Below are positions 1-9,940 of a stretch of DNA of 64,000 nucleotides, piece by piece (position 1 is the stretch's first letter; every line of letters begins with the position of its first letter). Origin of the DNA: Erodium maritimum (Eukaryota; Streptophyta; Magnoliopsida; Geraniales; Geraniaceae); NCBI GenBank assembly GCA_963921825.1, contig OY997588.1, forward strand, positions 124,368,715 through 124,432,714, given 5' to 3'. The notes beneath the pieces are model-generated. The model searched no databases. It worked only from the letters and a program-made list of their open reading frames with translations, and had not been told where the DNA came from. The translations under genes and the position numbers were made by a program.

Positions 1-435
1 TTGAGTCTGTTGAGGAAAGTAATGGGTTGTGGGTCAGTTGGTTACTTGAGTTGGGGACTGTAGTCCCGGTGTCGGGTTTGGTTTTAGTGTTACTCGCTTT
101 TTCTGCTAATTATACCATAGTCGGTTTGTTATCCGTGGAGGTGAGCGAGCGCTCACCCCTAGCTGCTTTTCCTACAGGTACTGATCACCGGACGGACTAG
201 GTTAGCTCTTGAAGTTCATGGAGCTTGGAGCGGAGTCTGGTCTTTACTTTTTGTTGAGTCTAGTGACGGATGTTGTACCTTGTCCACTTGTTGGGACGTT
301 TTTGTATTGTAAATACTTTTATTATTTTTGGTAACTAAATGGAAATATCAGAGTTTTATTCAAAATAGGTTTTAAGTGTTCATGTTTTAAAAGGTTCGCG
401 TCCCGAGTTCGGTTCGCCGAAATTGGGGCGTGACA
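1..435 (+). mobile_element. 3' end of an LTR (gypsy type), cut by the window edge
   Basis: The sequence ends in ATTGGGGCGTGACA, the same terminus as the gypsy LTRs further on (for example at 19390 and 31224). Upstream it carries the GCTCACCCC block followed by a pyrimidine run and CTACAGG, which in the other LTRs sits about 300 bases before the end. The 5' part lies outside the window, so I cannot tell whether it belongs to a full element or a solo LTR. No matching target duplication can be tested. Confidence 0.7.
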
Positions 436-653
436 GCGACAGTCTCCACATTTTGTGACGATGTGAGCGGTTTGCTTCTCCATATATTCTTGTGATACGG
501 AAATCTCCCCCACCCCCCGCCCCAGCGGGATTACACATATATCAATACAATGGGTCGTGCACCACCCTTCTTTGATGTTTAGGCCATCACATCAGAACAT
601 CGCCACCCTCCCTGGTGGCTATTAGCTTCCTTCCATGTACCCCCATGAAACCT

Positions 654-791
654 AAGGCTTCGCAGTAGGATTTTCAGCCTCATCTGATAAGAATGTTTCA
701 GAAATAAAAAACACTAACGGCCAAGGTTTCGCAGTAGGATTTTCAGCCCCATCTGATACGAATGTTTCAGAAATAAATGCCACTAACGGTC
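654..791. repeat. 69-bp tandem duplication
   Basis: Two adjacent copies start at 654 and 723 and both carry TTCGCAGTAGGATTTTCAGC and GAATGTTTCAGAAATAAA. They differ at a handful of positions, so the duplication is not very recent. No function is visible. Confidence 0.85.
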
Positions 792-804
792 TGAACTGTG
801 TGAG

Positions 805-1023
805 TTAACCTTTCAATTCGTACTTGTGTAAGTCCTTGCCCAATCCTTGACAATTCCAGACCAACACCTTAAACTCTACTGTCATGCAACAAAACAAAAT
901 GAAGTGATGAAACAGAGGCTGAGATGAGGGCAACCCAGAAAACCCCCCGGCAAGTTGGGCATAATCTAGTAATTGGCAAATACTCGGACTAACTAAAAAC
1001 AAACCCATTAGTAAAGACCGCAA
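805..1023 (-). pseudogene. Possible remnant of a LINE ORF2 endonuclease start
   Basis: The reverse-strand frame contains VLVWNCQGLGKDL. In plant L1 elements the ORF2 endonuclease (exonuclease-endonuclease-phosphatase fold) begins with a very similar W-N-C-x-G-L-G motif whose Asn is catalytic. Only this N-terminal stretch is visible; the rest of the endonuclease and the reverse transcriptase are missing. The frame is 72 codons and nothing else supports it, so the call is tentative. Confidence 0.3.
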
Positions 1024-1489
1024 TTCAGATAGTGTCCATAGCAGAGGTGGATAGTTCTGGCTAGGACAATCAGGAGGTCAGAGCAAGCAGTTCCGGCAAT
1101 AATTAAGCAGACCCGATTTCAAACTACCCAAATCGCAACCAGGGAAAACAGTACAAAGCAAACCATAATAGAAGTCAAAATAAGGGAGGAGAAGGATAGA
1201 GAAGATTCACCTGGGTCGAGAGGATGGAGACGAAGAGAAACCGAGTTCAGCCAGAATCACATCCTAGGAAGAGTCGGGTGGAAAAGCCAGCAGCCCACGG
1301 CCAAGCAGGGGTCCTGACACGCCAACACAAACGACCGTCGATACGGGAGAAAGAGAAATCACAACGCCTTCAAAAAATAGGGTTATCTTCCGAAAAGGAC
1401 ACGTGTGGCGCGTTCTCTATTTTCTCATTTCCAGCTATTTTTTTCTTTTCTTTTTACAAAAAGAACAAATTAATTATGTGTCATTCATT

Positions 1490-1712
1490 TAGTAATCAAT
1501 CAACAATAATCAATCTAGAAGAGTCATTTAACATACCCTCACTTGTATTGGCCTTTTGACCGAGACAAATTAGTAAACCAAAGAACTTGACGGAGACAAA
1601 GTAAAACAAAGAATTAGTATAGTTGGCTTTCCAAGTCAATGATACACACCTGAGAGGGTACAACAATTGAGCTCTATAGAAAGGGAAAAAAATGGAAATT
1701 GATTAACCAGAA
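1490..1712 (+). promoter_or_regulatory. Upstream region of neprosin gene 1, shared with gene 2
   Basis: This stretch aligns with 39475-39665 upstream of the second neprosin gene: both have AGAAGAGTCATTTAACAT, GGCCTTTTGAC, a GAGGGTACA block and CTCTATAGAAAGG just before the start codon. It therefore marks the upstream edge of the tandem duplication and probably holds the core promoter and 5' UTR. I could not assign a clear TATA box or transcription start. Confidence 0.55.
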
Positions 1713-4700
1713 ATGGCTGCAGATATTGGCAGAGAGAAGGGCAGGTTGGTTATAGTGACACTATGCTTCTTCATGCTTTTGGTGCCATTAAGGTCTGAAG
1801 CCAGAAACCTCATGCCTGACAAGATAGCAGAGGTCAAGGAACACTTGAAGCGCTTGAACAAGCCTCCCCTTAAGTCTATCCAGGTTCATCACTCTCAAAT
1901 CATTTCTGATTTTTCTGATTTTTACATGCTCTAATTGGTTTTACTCTCTTTTACAAATATGTTTGTGTGTTGTTGATATTGGGCTAACTTACAAATGAAT
2001 GTAATCAAAACAAAATAGAGCTCTGATGGAGACATCATTGACTGCGTTCTGGCAGCCAACCAACCAGCTTTCGATCATCCTGAGCTCAAAAACCATGTCA
2101 TGCAGGTCTTTCTACTTGCTAGTCGACTATATATAACTTGTATATATATAGGGACATATGCTGAAATTTGAGGTTCAAATTAATTTGTTTTGGCTTCAGA
2201 TGAGACCAAGTTATGACCCTGAAGGGCTATTTGATGACAAAGCCGTGGAGCCAAGAAAGATTCAAGTGTGGCATGAGACGGAAGAAAGGTGTCCTCACGG
2301 GACTGTAGCTATAAGAAGAACGAAACAAGAGGAAGTGCTGAGGGCTATTTCAATTCAAGAATTTGGAAGGAAGAAACGTAGAAACATACCACAATCAAGC
2401 ACACCCAATAAACATCATGTCGTTCCTGCCAGTCCAGTTCGAAGCCATGAGGTATACATAAGACATTGATAGGCATGTAAAACAAGTTATAATATAAAAA
2501 ATATAATTAGATTTCTAATTATCCATCTAAATTTTTAGTTGAATTAATCTCTTAATGTAATATCAATTATCAACATAAAACATTATAATTAAACTTTCAA
2601 CTATATTAACTTAAAATATAAGTATCCAATGGCTTCTTTTTTCTCTCTCAACGAAAAGGACAAAACCCTAATCTTAATTGGTGTCGTCGTTATCGTTGGC
2701 TACTGTAGCTCCGACCACGACAGCTATCGGGCTTCTTTTCTGGCCCGATTTGTCACGCCCCAAATCCGGTTTTGACCGGACTCGAGGCGTGAACTAAAAC
2801 AATAATAATTTTAATGGAAAATAAAGTCAACAAGTATTAAATCATAATTTTAAAACTTTTTAACAGTCACTACGAGTCACAACTCGGTAAAAACCACAGT
2901 AAAATAAATTAATAAAAACGAGTAGTACGTCTCTAGACTATCTAGCCTAGGACCCTCGTAAGCTCCCAAGCATCGAGCATCCGGCTAGTACACTTCCCGC
3001 TTAGAACCTGAAAAACAACAAAGGAAGGGGTGAGCTTTCGCTTGGTAGGAAAAGTAGTTAAGGTTATAAGCAAGAGCTCACCACCACGGGTAACCGTCCA
3101 ATTAGGGCATACTAGAACAACACACAACTAATTTCCAACGGAACTCGTAACCATACTCCTCAACTCAAGACCGAACCACACTTACGAACCAACTTAGCGA
3201 ACAAACACAAACAGCAGCATCACACCAATTAAACCAACATCGACGTAGAGTAACTGTAAAAGCACAACTATTAACAGTCAAACTAACCAAGGGACAATCT
3301 CAAATAGTCATACCGGAATCTCTATCGGCCTAAATCTCTTTCCCGGAACTCCTTCGGGCAAAGGATAGGTAAAACAGCTTTCCCGGAACTCCTTCGGGCA
3401 AAGCAAAGGTGAAACTACTTCCCTGGAACTCCTTCGGGCGAAGCAAAGGTGAGACAACTTTCCCGGAACTCCTTCGGGCAAAGTAAATGTGAGACAACCT
3501 CCCCGGAACTCCTTCGGGCAAGGCAAAAGTGAAACAACTTCCCCGGAACTCCTTCGGGCAAAGCGTCAAGATAATAATACAATTGTCAAAATTAAACACG
3601 GCTTACCCAACACTATAACCTTACCACAATAAGTCACGTCGGTCTATCACTCACCCGACCATCACACAACCAAGGGTTTCAGATCAACACAACCACGGCA
3701 CACTCGCCCATACATATCAACAACATGCTCAGCGGTTATACTAATCTTGTCTATTAACCCTAACGACACCGACTCAACGGCAGGCACCTCAAACGACAAC
3801 AAGCAATTCAATCAATCACGCAACCTACGGCTCGACAAGGCCGATCTAGCAGCACGACAATTCCCAAGTATCGAAAACAGATCAAAACAGTTAACTAGTG
3901 AATCTCGTCCTACATGTTACTACGACTCGTCCGGTTATTATCTGTTATAAACGTCTTTCTAGTTTTATTAAGTCCTAGCATGCATACTAGTAACTTTCCG
4001 CAATTAAACCGGTATCTGCTACTTCCCTACCTCAACCGAAGAACAACCGCTACGTCTCCTAGCTGCTGACGTCCTGGCTCGCTACCTCCGGTCTTCTCTT
4101 CGATCGAAGCCGGACGCTAAAGATAACACGAAAGCCATAATTAAAGGCGGTTCCCAGGTTAATTTAAAGGTCACGATTAGTCCAGTTTAAAACCGACAGT
4201 TGTCTTTTAAACTCGAGCGGGATAAAAGCGGGGTTACGACGAATCGGGTTCGAGCATCCGAGCACAGAACCCGGTGCACTTTTCCCGAGGCACGGGTCCC
4301 AATGCATGGATCCCGAGGCACGGGTTTCGAGGCACGATTCCCGAGGTACGAGTTTCGTGGCACAAATTACGAGGCCGGATTCTACGTTCCAATTTGTCCC
4401 GTTCCAAAACCGATTAACAGTCCAGTTTAGTCGTTCAGGTTTCAAATCTAATTCACAGTCCCAAAAAACGTCTTAAGTCCAAACTGATTTCAATTTAAAA
4501 CCTTTTTCCATTCAAAACCCTTTTTTACTTAAAACTGACTTTTCGTTTTACAGATCTTTTCGTTTCCACCTGTCCAGATCTGGATCCAACCCAAAAACGA
4601 TTTCAAAAGCTCAGATCCACAGAAGTTCGAACAGAAATCAAAATGGGAGAAGAGGAGATTTTGGTTTAGAAACGGGCCGACCATCGGCGGTGACTAAACC

Positions 4701-7700
4701 CGCCGAGGTCTCACGGCGGAGCTCACCGTGGGGAAACGACGGTGGGGGCTGCGTTGGAGAGAGGGAGCTCGGAGGTGCGATGCGCGGCGGCGGTCGGAAA
4801 CGTGGGTGAGAGAGCGGCCGAGAACTCGGGACGAAGAAGGAGAGGGTGTTGGGTGAAAGTGCTCGGTGGCTCCTTCCTCGCCGGCGGGTCCGAACCCAAC
4901 ACGAGGGGTGGAAGCTCGGAACGAGGGCGAGTGGGTCGTAAACGGGGCGACGGTGGCGGGACGTTTGGACCTGGACGGAGAATAAGGAGAGGAGAGAGAG
5001 AGGTTGGGTTCGAGGGGTTCGGCTCAGATCTGAGGGAGGTCGGTGAGGGAGAGGGGCGGCCGTGCGGGCGGCGTTGGATGGAGAGAGATAGGGAGGGATA
5101 AGGGTGGCCGGTGATGGCGGCCGGAACAGAGAACCAGAGAGAGGACGTGGGTGCGACTGCGCGAAGAGAGAGAAGGAGAGAGGTGAGGGTCGGCTGCGAG
5201 GAAGAAGAAGGAGTGGCAACAAAAACCCTAACCTTCGGTATATAAAGGCGGGCCGGGTGCTTTGGGCCTCAGACGGGCCTACGGCTAAAAGGGCCGCTTG
5301 AAGAAGAACGGGACGCGTGGCCCAGGACGAGAAGAAGGGGGGGCTGGGTCGGCCTGGCCTGGCCGGGTCTGGTCCAGTCCGATCTAGTTTCTCTTTTTTT
5401 TTATAAAAAAAACAAACGAATTAAGAATTAAATCGAATTTCAACCACGTCGTTACCAACAACCGACCCAAAATTCAACCTTGACATCCCGATCGAATAAA
5501 ATTAAATAGATTAAATTTTTACCGAGGCGGTCTTCACACGATCCACCCCACACAACCGCCCCTCTCCCTCCTTCTCCTACTGTCGTGGTCAATCGCCCCC
5601 CTTCTACGTCGCAACCCCCCTCCTTTGTCGGCTTGCTCCGGCCAGTTGTCCTGCCAACCCACCCCACACACCCGGCCTGTTTCGACTCTCCCTGCCCCCA
5701 CGACTAGACCACCTCCCTCATGCCAGTCCTGGACCCCACAACATTCAGATCCACCGCAACGGCGAACAGTTCGGCCGACCACCTTCCACCTCCCCTCTGC
5801 TCTCTCACTAGAAACGATCAAGGCCGACCTTACGGCTCCTCTTGGGTCCGGCCTCAAAGCCAGATTCCTCCGTCTCAAGGAAGCTTCTCCCCTTCTCCAA
5901 ATACAATCTGGAAGCTCCGATCGGTCATAGAGCTGCTCATGCCCCCCACATTAGGGTGGTCTCGAGACAGATCATGTGTCTCTCTCTCTCTCCGGCGAGT
6001 TAAGCTGTCGTTTTCGAGCACACCGAGTCTAAAAGACTCAAACCTTTCACCTAGTCTAAGAGACTACAACGAGCCTCCAAGGCTATTCCGAAATCGATTT
6101 TCATAATTTAGGGCTTCCTGCACGAGCCGTTTGGAGAAGGCTTTGGAACAATACAGTCGGTGGACTTGGGACCTAGAGGGAGGGACGATAGGACGACACC
6201 CAGGGCGATGGGTATTGGGACATCTCAGAAAAGCTAAGGGAGAAGCGCATTTTTATCGCTTTCTATATTATCGTAGTAGTTTTTTTCTGTTTGGGATTGT
6301 ATTTTTGGGTTTTCGGTTGGTTTCCTTGAAGTATGTTTTGTTTAGTTGAAAGTTCTAGCATAAATTTGAGAATGTGGTAAGAGGTCGTCCTCAGTTTGTG
6401 TTTACAATGAAAAATAGACTATTTTTACGAGTCCATAGTTGGGTCGCCCCTCCCTCCCCCCCCCCCCCCCCCTTGTTCACTCCAGCATTAAAGTTTCTCT
6501 CAGTTGCACGGATTCCCCAAGCTCTTTCTGCGCCTCCTTTCTCGGCTCTTCCATCATTGGAGTGTCCTGCGATAGTCGTCCGGCTTCATCGCTTCAAAAT
6601 GACATCCCCCTCTCGCTTCTCGGACAAGTTCGTATTGCCGAACTTGGTGCCAGAGCTTGCTTGATTTATTTCTCCTTAGCTGAGACTTTCAAGGCAGAGA
6701 AAGCTAATAATTGGGCTGAGTGGCGTTACCTGTTCTTCGATCTCCACTCGGACCTGAGCTCCATGTTGGATGGTGGGAGCTTTAGAAGGATCACCTTGGC
6801 CGGAATTCCTCTCAAGGGCTGGTCGTTGGAGTCGATTCGCAGCGTTGCTTCATCGGTGGGGACCTTAATCGCCATCCATCCTTTCTCCTCCTCTTTCCTG
6901 CGTCTAGACCTGGCATTTGCCCTAATTTTCTCAGGAAATCTGTGCCCCGAAGCTCTCAGGGTCGATCTCGATAACAATGGCTCCAAGTCTCATGTTCGAG
7001 TTGTTGGTCTCGAATCCCAACTGGTTCCAGTCTTCGAGCAAGATCCTGTTGATTTTGAAGAAGGAGAAGTCAGGCTTAATGGTTGGTCACCGCGTAGAAA
7101 AGCTCTGGTTCCGGATTGGCCGTTGTCCAGTTCGTCGAGCTCGATGTCCCCTCCTCCCAGCGACCAGGTCCTAGCGTCGGAGCTTAGCTCCGAGCCTTAC
7201 TCCCATCTCCCCTTGCATTTCTCCGCTTCGCTTTCTGAGTTCGCCACTTCGCTTCCCAATCTCGCCTCTTCGCTTCCAAAGCATCCGAGTCCCGAGATTG
7301 CGCGTGACGAAAGTTCTTCTTCTCGAAACAAAGCGAGGCCCCCTAAGGCTTTGGGCCTTACCTCAACGGGCCAGGCCGGTGTTCAAGCCCATTTCCAGCC
7401 TTCTTCAGGTCTGACCTTGGGCCCTGTGGACGGTGCTGATCCCAAGCACAGGCCCTTCTTAGGCCCTGACCCAAAGCCCAGGCCCCCCTCAGCTCCTCCT
7501 GAGCCTACGGCCCCCGCTCACGAGATTTCAGATTTCTCGTCTTTTATCGCCGACATCCGCTCTCCAGCCACTGACCCTGTTTCAATCCCCCGCCCGAAAC
7601 GGAAAAATAAACGGATTCGAAATGGGCGTCAGAAGCTCCTCTGGGCCCTCAAGGATGTCAGTCCCTCCAGAACCCTTCGAAATAAGTCTGAGGCCAAACG

Positions 7701-9727
7701 AGTCTGGACTTTTGCTAAATCGATGGGTTTCACCTCCTCGCATAGCGAAAAAGAAACGATCGAAATGTTCCAAGACATCGGCTAATTTTTTTAGCTCTCT
7801 TCTTGGTTTCTCTTCTTTTGTCTCTTTGCTCTTCTTTCTTTCGATTGTAATTCTCCCTCGGAGTGTATTGTTTGGTTGAATAAAAATAGTTTTTTTTTCG
7901 TGGATCAAAAAAAAATATTCTGAAGCCCAAGAACTTTGGCCTTACTTTCTAATCTCTGATTTGCGGTAATACACGCCTCTGTTTTCCGTTTTACAGGTGT
8001 TTAAGAGTATAAAATCGGGCTATAAATAAATCCCTGATTATGGCCATAAAGTTTATTTAAAACAAGCTCACTTATATGCAACCAGACTTTTACACCTAAA
8101 AGGTCTATCGTGTTGATTGGGTGTGAACCTATCTGTATGAACAAGTTTTTATTCTTATATTTTTTTGATGCTAGTTCAACTTTAATATTCTTTATATGAT
8201 TTGTTGTTTTTGGAGAAACAGTATGCAGTAGCGGAAGTGCGAGGCGATGTTTACCATGGAGCAAAATCAACAGTAAGTGTTTGGCAACCCCAGGTCCAGA
8301 TGCAAGTTGATGAATTCAGTTTGTCTCAGCTCTGGATCACTACTGGTTCCTATGCTCAGAATGACCTCAACTCAATAGAAGTTGGTTGGCAGGTATTCAC
8401 CATATATTTCTTTTTCTTTTTCCAATTTTTATGATACATAATTCTCACTTTTCCCTTTTCTGTATACGCTATGAATAAAATCATTTTCATCAACGTACAG
8501 GTATATCCATTTTTGTATCAAGATAGCAACACTCGACTCTTTACGTACTGGACTGTAAGTTTGTATTTACTTTGCCTCCAAATTCATAGCTGAATCAACA
8601 AAAACATACGTTTCTAAATGTATCTATTTTGGTGTAATCTAATGATGAAATAGAGGGATGCGTACAATGCTACGGGATGCTACAATCTGATGTGCTCAGG
8701 GTTTGTTCAAACATCCAATAGAGTGGCAGTTGGTGGAGCCTACACAACTGTTTCCACATATGGAGGAGCGCAGTATACCCTTACCATACTTGTCTGGAGG
8801 GTACGTACTTACTTACACATATAAACATGTAAAAACTCCGGGTACCCATTATCTCCGACTTGTACATCTCAAGAACTTGTTGTTGACTTATTTGTCGGTC
8901 AGATTAATACTCTTGACTTATGGTAATTATACAAACTAACATATTCTATTAGAGATGACGAAGCAAGTTAGGAAAAACTCAAACTAACCGTAGACTTGTT
9001 AGTTTTTTGAGTTTTTCCTAACATTTTTTGTCATCTCTAACAGAAAATGTTAGTTTGTAATGAAAAATGTTAGTTTGTATAGTTACCATAAGACAAGGGT
9101 ACTGATTTGATCGACAAATAAGTCAACGGCAAGTTCTTAAGTGGTACAACTCGACGATGGTTAGTTTCTAGTTTTACCCCTAAAAACATATATGGACAAC
9201 GGTCCCAAAATAGTTAACAACAACTTCAGTTTGTGTTCCAAAATATAAAGCTACTGATCTCAATTTAGTCACAAACTCTGCAAAGTTCATCTCAATAATG
9301 AATGCCAATTTTATCTAGATGAATCGTTCATGTCTATATATATATATAGGACCAGCGCAGTGGGAACTGGTGGCTGAAGATAGGGGACGAAAATGTAGGG
9401 TATTGGCCGTCGAGTTTATTTTCGAATATGGGAAGGGGTGCATCGAAAGTGCAGTGGGGAGGAGAAGTAGTGAACAAACAAACTGGCGGGCAACACACCA
9501 CAACCGACATGGGCAGTGGCCACTTCGCCGGAGAAGGAGATGGCAAGGCCAGTTACTTCACGAATCTTCAGACCGTCGACGGAAACAACACTCTGAAGAA
9601 CGTAAATGCCATCACCGGTGTCATTGTCGGCAACCCTAAATGCTATGATCTCAAAAATGGCACTACTCCTGCTGGTGCTACTTTCTTCTACTACGGTGGT
9701 CCCGGTAGAAACCCTTCTTGTCCTTGA
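1713..9727 (+). CDS. Neprosin-family protein, gene 1 (seven exons, intact)
   Basis: Exons read from splice sites and the paralogue: 1713-1883, 2019-2105, 2200-2451, 8222-8392, 8501-8554, 8654-8800, 9350-9727. Every intron is GT-AG and phase 0, and the frame is open for 419 codons. Residues 1-31 form a signal peptide (hydrophobic [14 protein letters not shown]). Exons 1-3 encode the neprosin activation peptide; exons 4-7 encode the neprosin domain (DUF239). Visible landmarks are [29 protein letters not shown] and the C-terminal [12 protein letters not shown]. The family's founder, from pitcher-plant fluid, is a secreted prolyl endopeptidase with two catalytic glutamates; the Glu in EFSLSQLW and the one in WGGEV are the likely equivalents here (inference). 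Most plant members have no known substrate. Intron 3 is 5.8 kb against 0.4 kb in the paralogue because of two insertions, and intron 6 holds a fold-back element. Whether the long intron is spliced efficiently cannot be judged from sequence. Confidence 0.9.
3341..3570. repeat. 40-bp tandem repeat, six units, inside the solo LTR
   Basis: GGAACTCCTTCGGGC starts at 3345, 3385, 3425, 3465, 3505 and 3545, an exact 40-bp period. Each unit contains CCCGGAACTCCTTCGGG, which can fold as a short hairpin (CCCGGA against TTCGGG with a five-base loop). Similar frames in several registers arise because 40 is not a multiple of three. Confidence 0.95.
5221..5246 (-). promoter_or_regulatory. Candidate LTR promoter, antisense to neprosin gene 1
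   Basis: Read on the minus strand there is a TTTATATA box (5239-5246) followed immediately by TTAGGGTTT (5223-5231), the telo-box type element common in plant promoters and leaders. A start would fall near 5210 and transcription would run left through the solo LTR towards exons 3-1 of the host gene. This is motif evidence only. Confidence 0.45.
6439..7785 (+). CDS. LINE ORF1-like protein (DUF4283-type)
   Basis: The 448-residue frame is open. Its middle (about residues 115-215) has [16 protein letters not shown] followed by GTLIAI and a later ALRVDL stretch, the layout of the DUF4283-like region found in ORF1 of plant L1 elements and related host-encoded proteins. Then comes a long Ser/Pro-rich linker, a basic patch [14 protein letters not shown] and a C-terminal [15 protein letters not shown] motif that recurs in the fragment at 36653-36778. 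No CCHC knuckle is seen. The start is uncertain: a C-homopolymer at 6457-6472 lies at the beginning of the frame, and a later Met is possible. ORF1 proteins bind the element's RNA; this copy lies in sense orientation inside a host intron, so its expression is unclear. Confidence 0.6.
   Translation: MGRPSLPPPPPLVHSSIKVSLSCTDSPSSFCASFLGSSIIGVSCDSRPASSLQNDIPLSLLGQVRIAELGARACLIYFSLAETFKAEKANNWAEWRYLFFDLHSDLSSMLDGGSFRRITLAGIPLKGWSLESIRSVASSVGTLIAIHPFSSSFLRLDLAFALIFSGNLCPEALRVDLDNNGSKSHVRVVGLESQLVPVFEQDPVDFEEGEVRLNGWSPRRKALVPDWPLSSSSSSMSPPPSDQVLASELSSEPYSHLPLHFSASLSEFATSLPNLASSLPKHPSPEIARDESSSSRNKARPPKALGLTSTGQAGVQAHFQPSSGLTLGPVDGADPKHRPFLGPDPKPRPPSAPPEPTAPAHEISDFSSFIADIRSPATDPVSIPRPKRKNKRIRNGRQKLLWALKDVSPSRTLRNKSEAKRVWTFAKSMGFTSSHSEKETIEMFQDIG
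6456..6472. repeat. C homopolymer tract
   Basis: An uninterrupted run of C falls near the beginning of the LINE ORF1 frame. Such runs slip easily, so the true start and upstream frame of the ORF1 protein are uncertain here. Confidence 0.9.
8846..9159. repeat. Fold-back (inverted-repeat) element in intron 6 of neprosin gene 1
   Basis: Two imperfect arms of about 140-150 bases face each other. The left arm (from about 8856) reads GTTGACTTATTTGTCGGTCA, then TATGGTAATTATACAAACTA and TTAGGAAAAACTCAAACTAA; the right arm (to about 9153) is its reverse complement with small differences and one short internal duplication. The spacer is only a few bases, so the transcript could form a long hairpin. 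The element is absent from intron 6 of the paralogue. Confidence 0.85.
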
Positions 9728-9940
9728 TTCATCCAACGCCTTTCATTTATATATACTGTTGTTACCATTACTTTGTATGTGTTGCTACGGTAATCATATG
9801 GATTGCATATAAATAAGAGAAGCAATGCTTTAGAGGTTTCAAGAGAGTAATCTTTTGTTTTCTATCTTTTTGTGGCGTATATTTTAGGCTAATCGTGTTG
9901 GGATTTGATTTAAGCACAATGAAAAATTTAGTGTTAGGGT
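9728..9940 (+). other. 3' UTR and flank of neprosin gene 1, with the empty site matching the insertion in gene 2
   Basis: The sequence after the stop aligns with 43131-43298 and then with 53190-53270 of the second copy. The segment GAAGCAATGCTTTAGAGGTT is uninterrupted here, whereas in gene 2 a 9.9-kb LTR element splits it after GCTT. It therefore shows the pre-insertion state. Confidence 0.8.

Larger units (their letters stand above)
436..1489. other. Unassigned intergenic DNA with a short direct repeat and a LINE trace
   Basis: I see no host gene. The stretch contains a C-rich tract near 508-525, a 69-bp direct duplication (654-791) and a short reverse-strand peptide resembling the start of a LINE endonuclease (805-1023). 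The forward open frame at 1224-1559 has no recognisable domain and looks like chance. Confidence 0.5.
2751..5538 (-). mobile_element. Solo LTR (gypsy type) in intron 3 of neprosin gene 1
   Basis: The ends are TGTCACGCCCC at left and GTCTTCACA at right, so on the minus strand it starts TGTGAAGACC and ends GGGGCGTGACA. The flanks CGATT (2746-2750) and CGATC (5539-5543) look like a 5-bp target duplication with one substitution. There is no internal region, primer site or coding part, so it is a solo LTR left by LTR-LTR recombination. It is related to the LTR at 14607-32006. It contains a six-unit minisatellite and a reverse-strand TATA/telo-box promoter. The long proline/serine-rich reverse frame at 4638-5222 comes from its GC-rich segment. 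Confidence 0.88.
5539..7918 (+). mobile_element. LINE-type element carrying only ORF1, ending in an A-tail
   Basis: After the solo LTR come a GC-rich leader, a 448-codon frame (6439-7785), an AT-rich 3' UTR with AATAAA near 7879, and an A-run at 7908-7917. The leader may continue upstream of the solo LTR (about 2640-2750, with AAAACCCTAATC), which would mean the LTR landed in the LINE. No ORF2 (endonuclease or reverse transcriptase) lies between ORF1 and the A-tail. A related fragment with a homologous 3' UTR occurs at 36511-36785. I found no target duplication. Confidence 0.6.

Noticed and set aside
4638..5222. 194-codon Pro/Ser-rich reverse frame as a gene
   Set aside because: Inside the GC-rich segment of a solo LTR; the related LTR has a different frame at the same place.
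8703..8939. Forward frame overlapping neprosin exon 6
   Set aside because: It reads exon 6 in the wrong frame and continues into intron 6; the spliced frame explains the exon.
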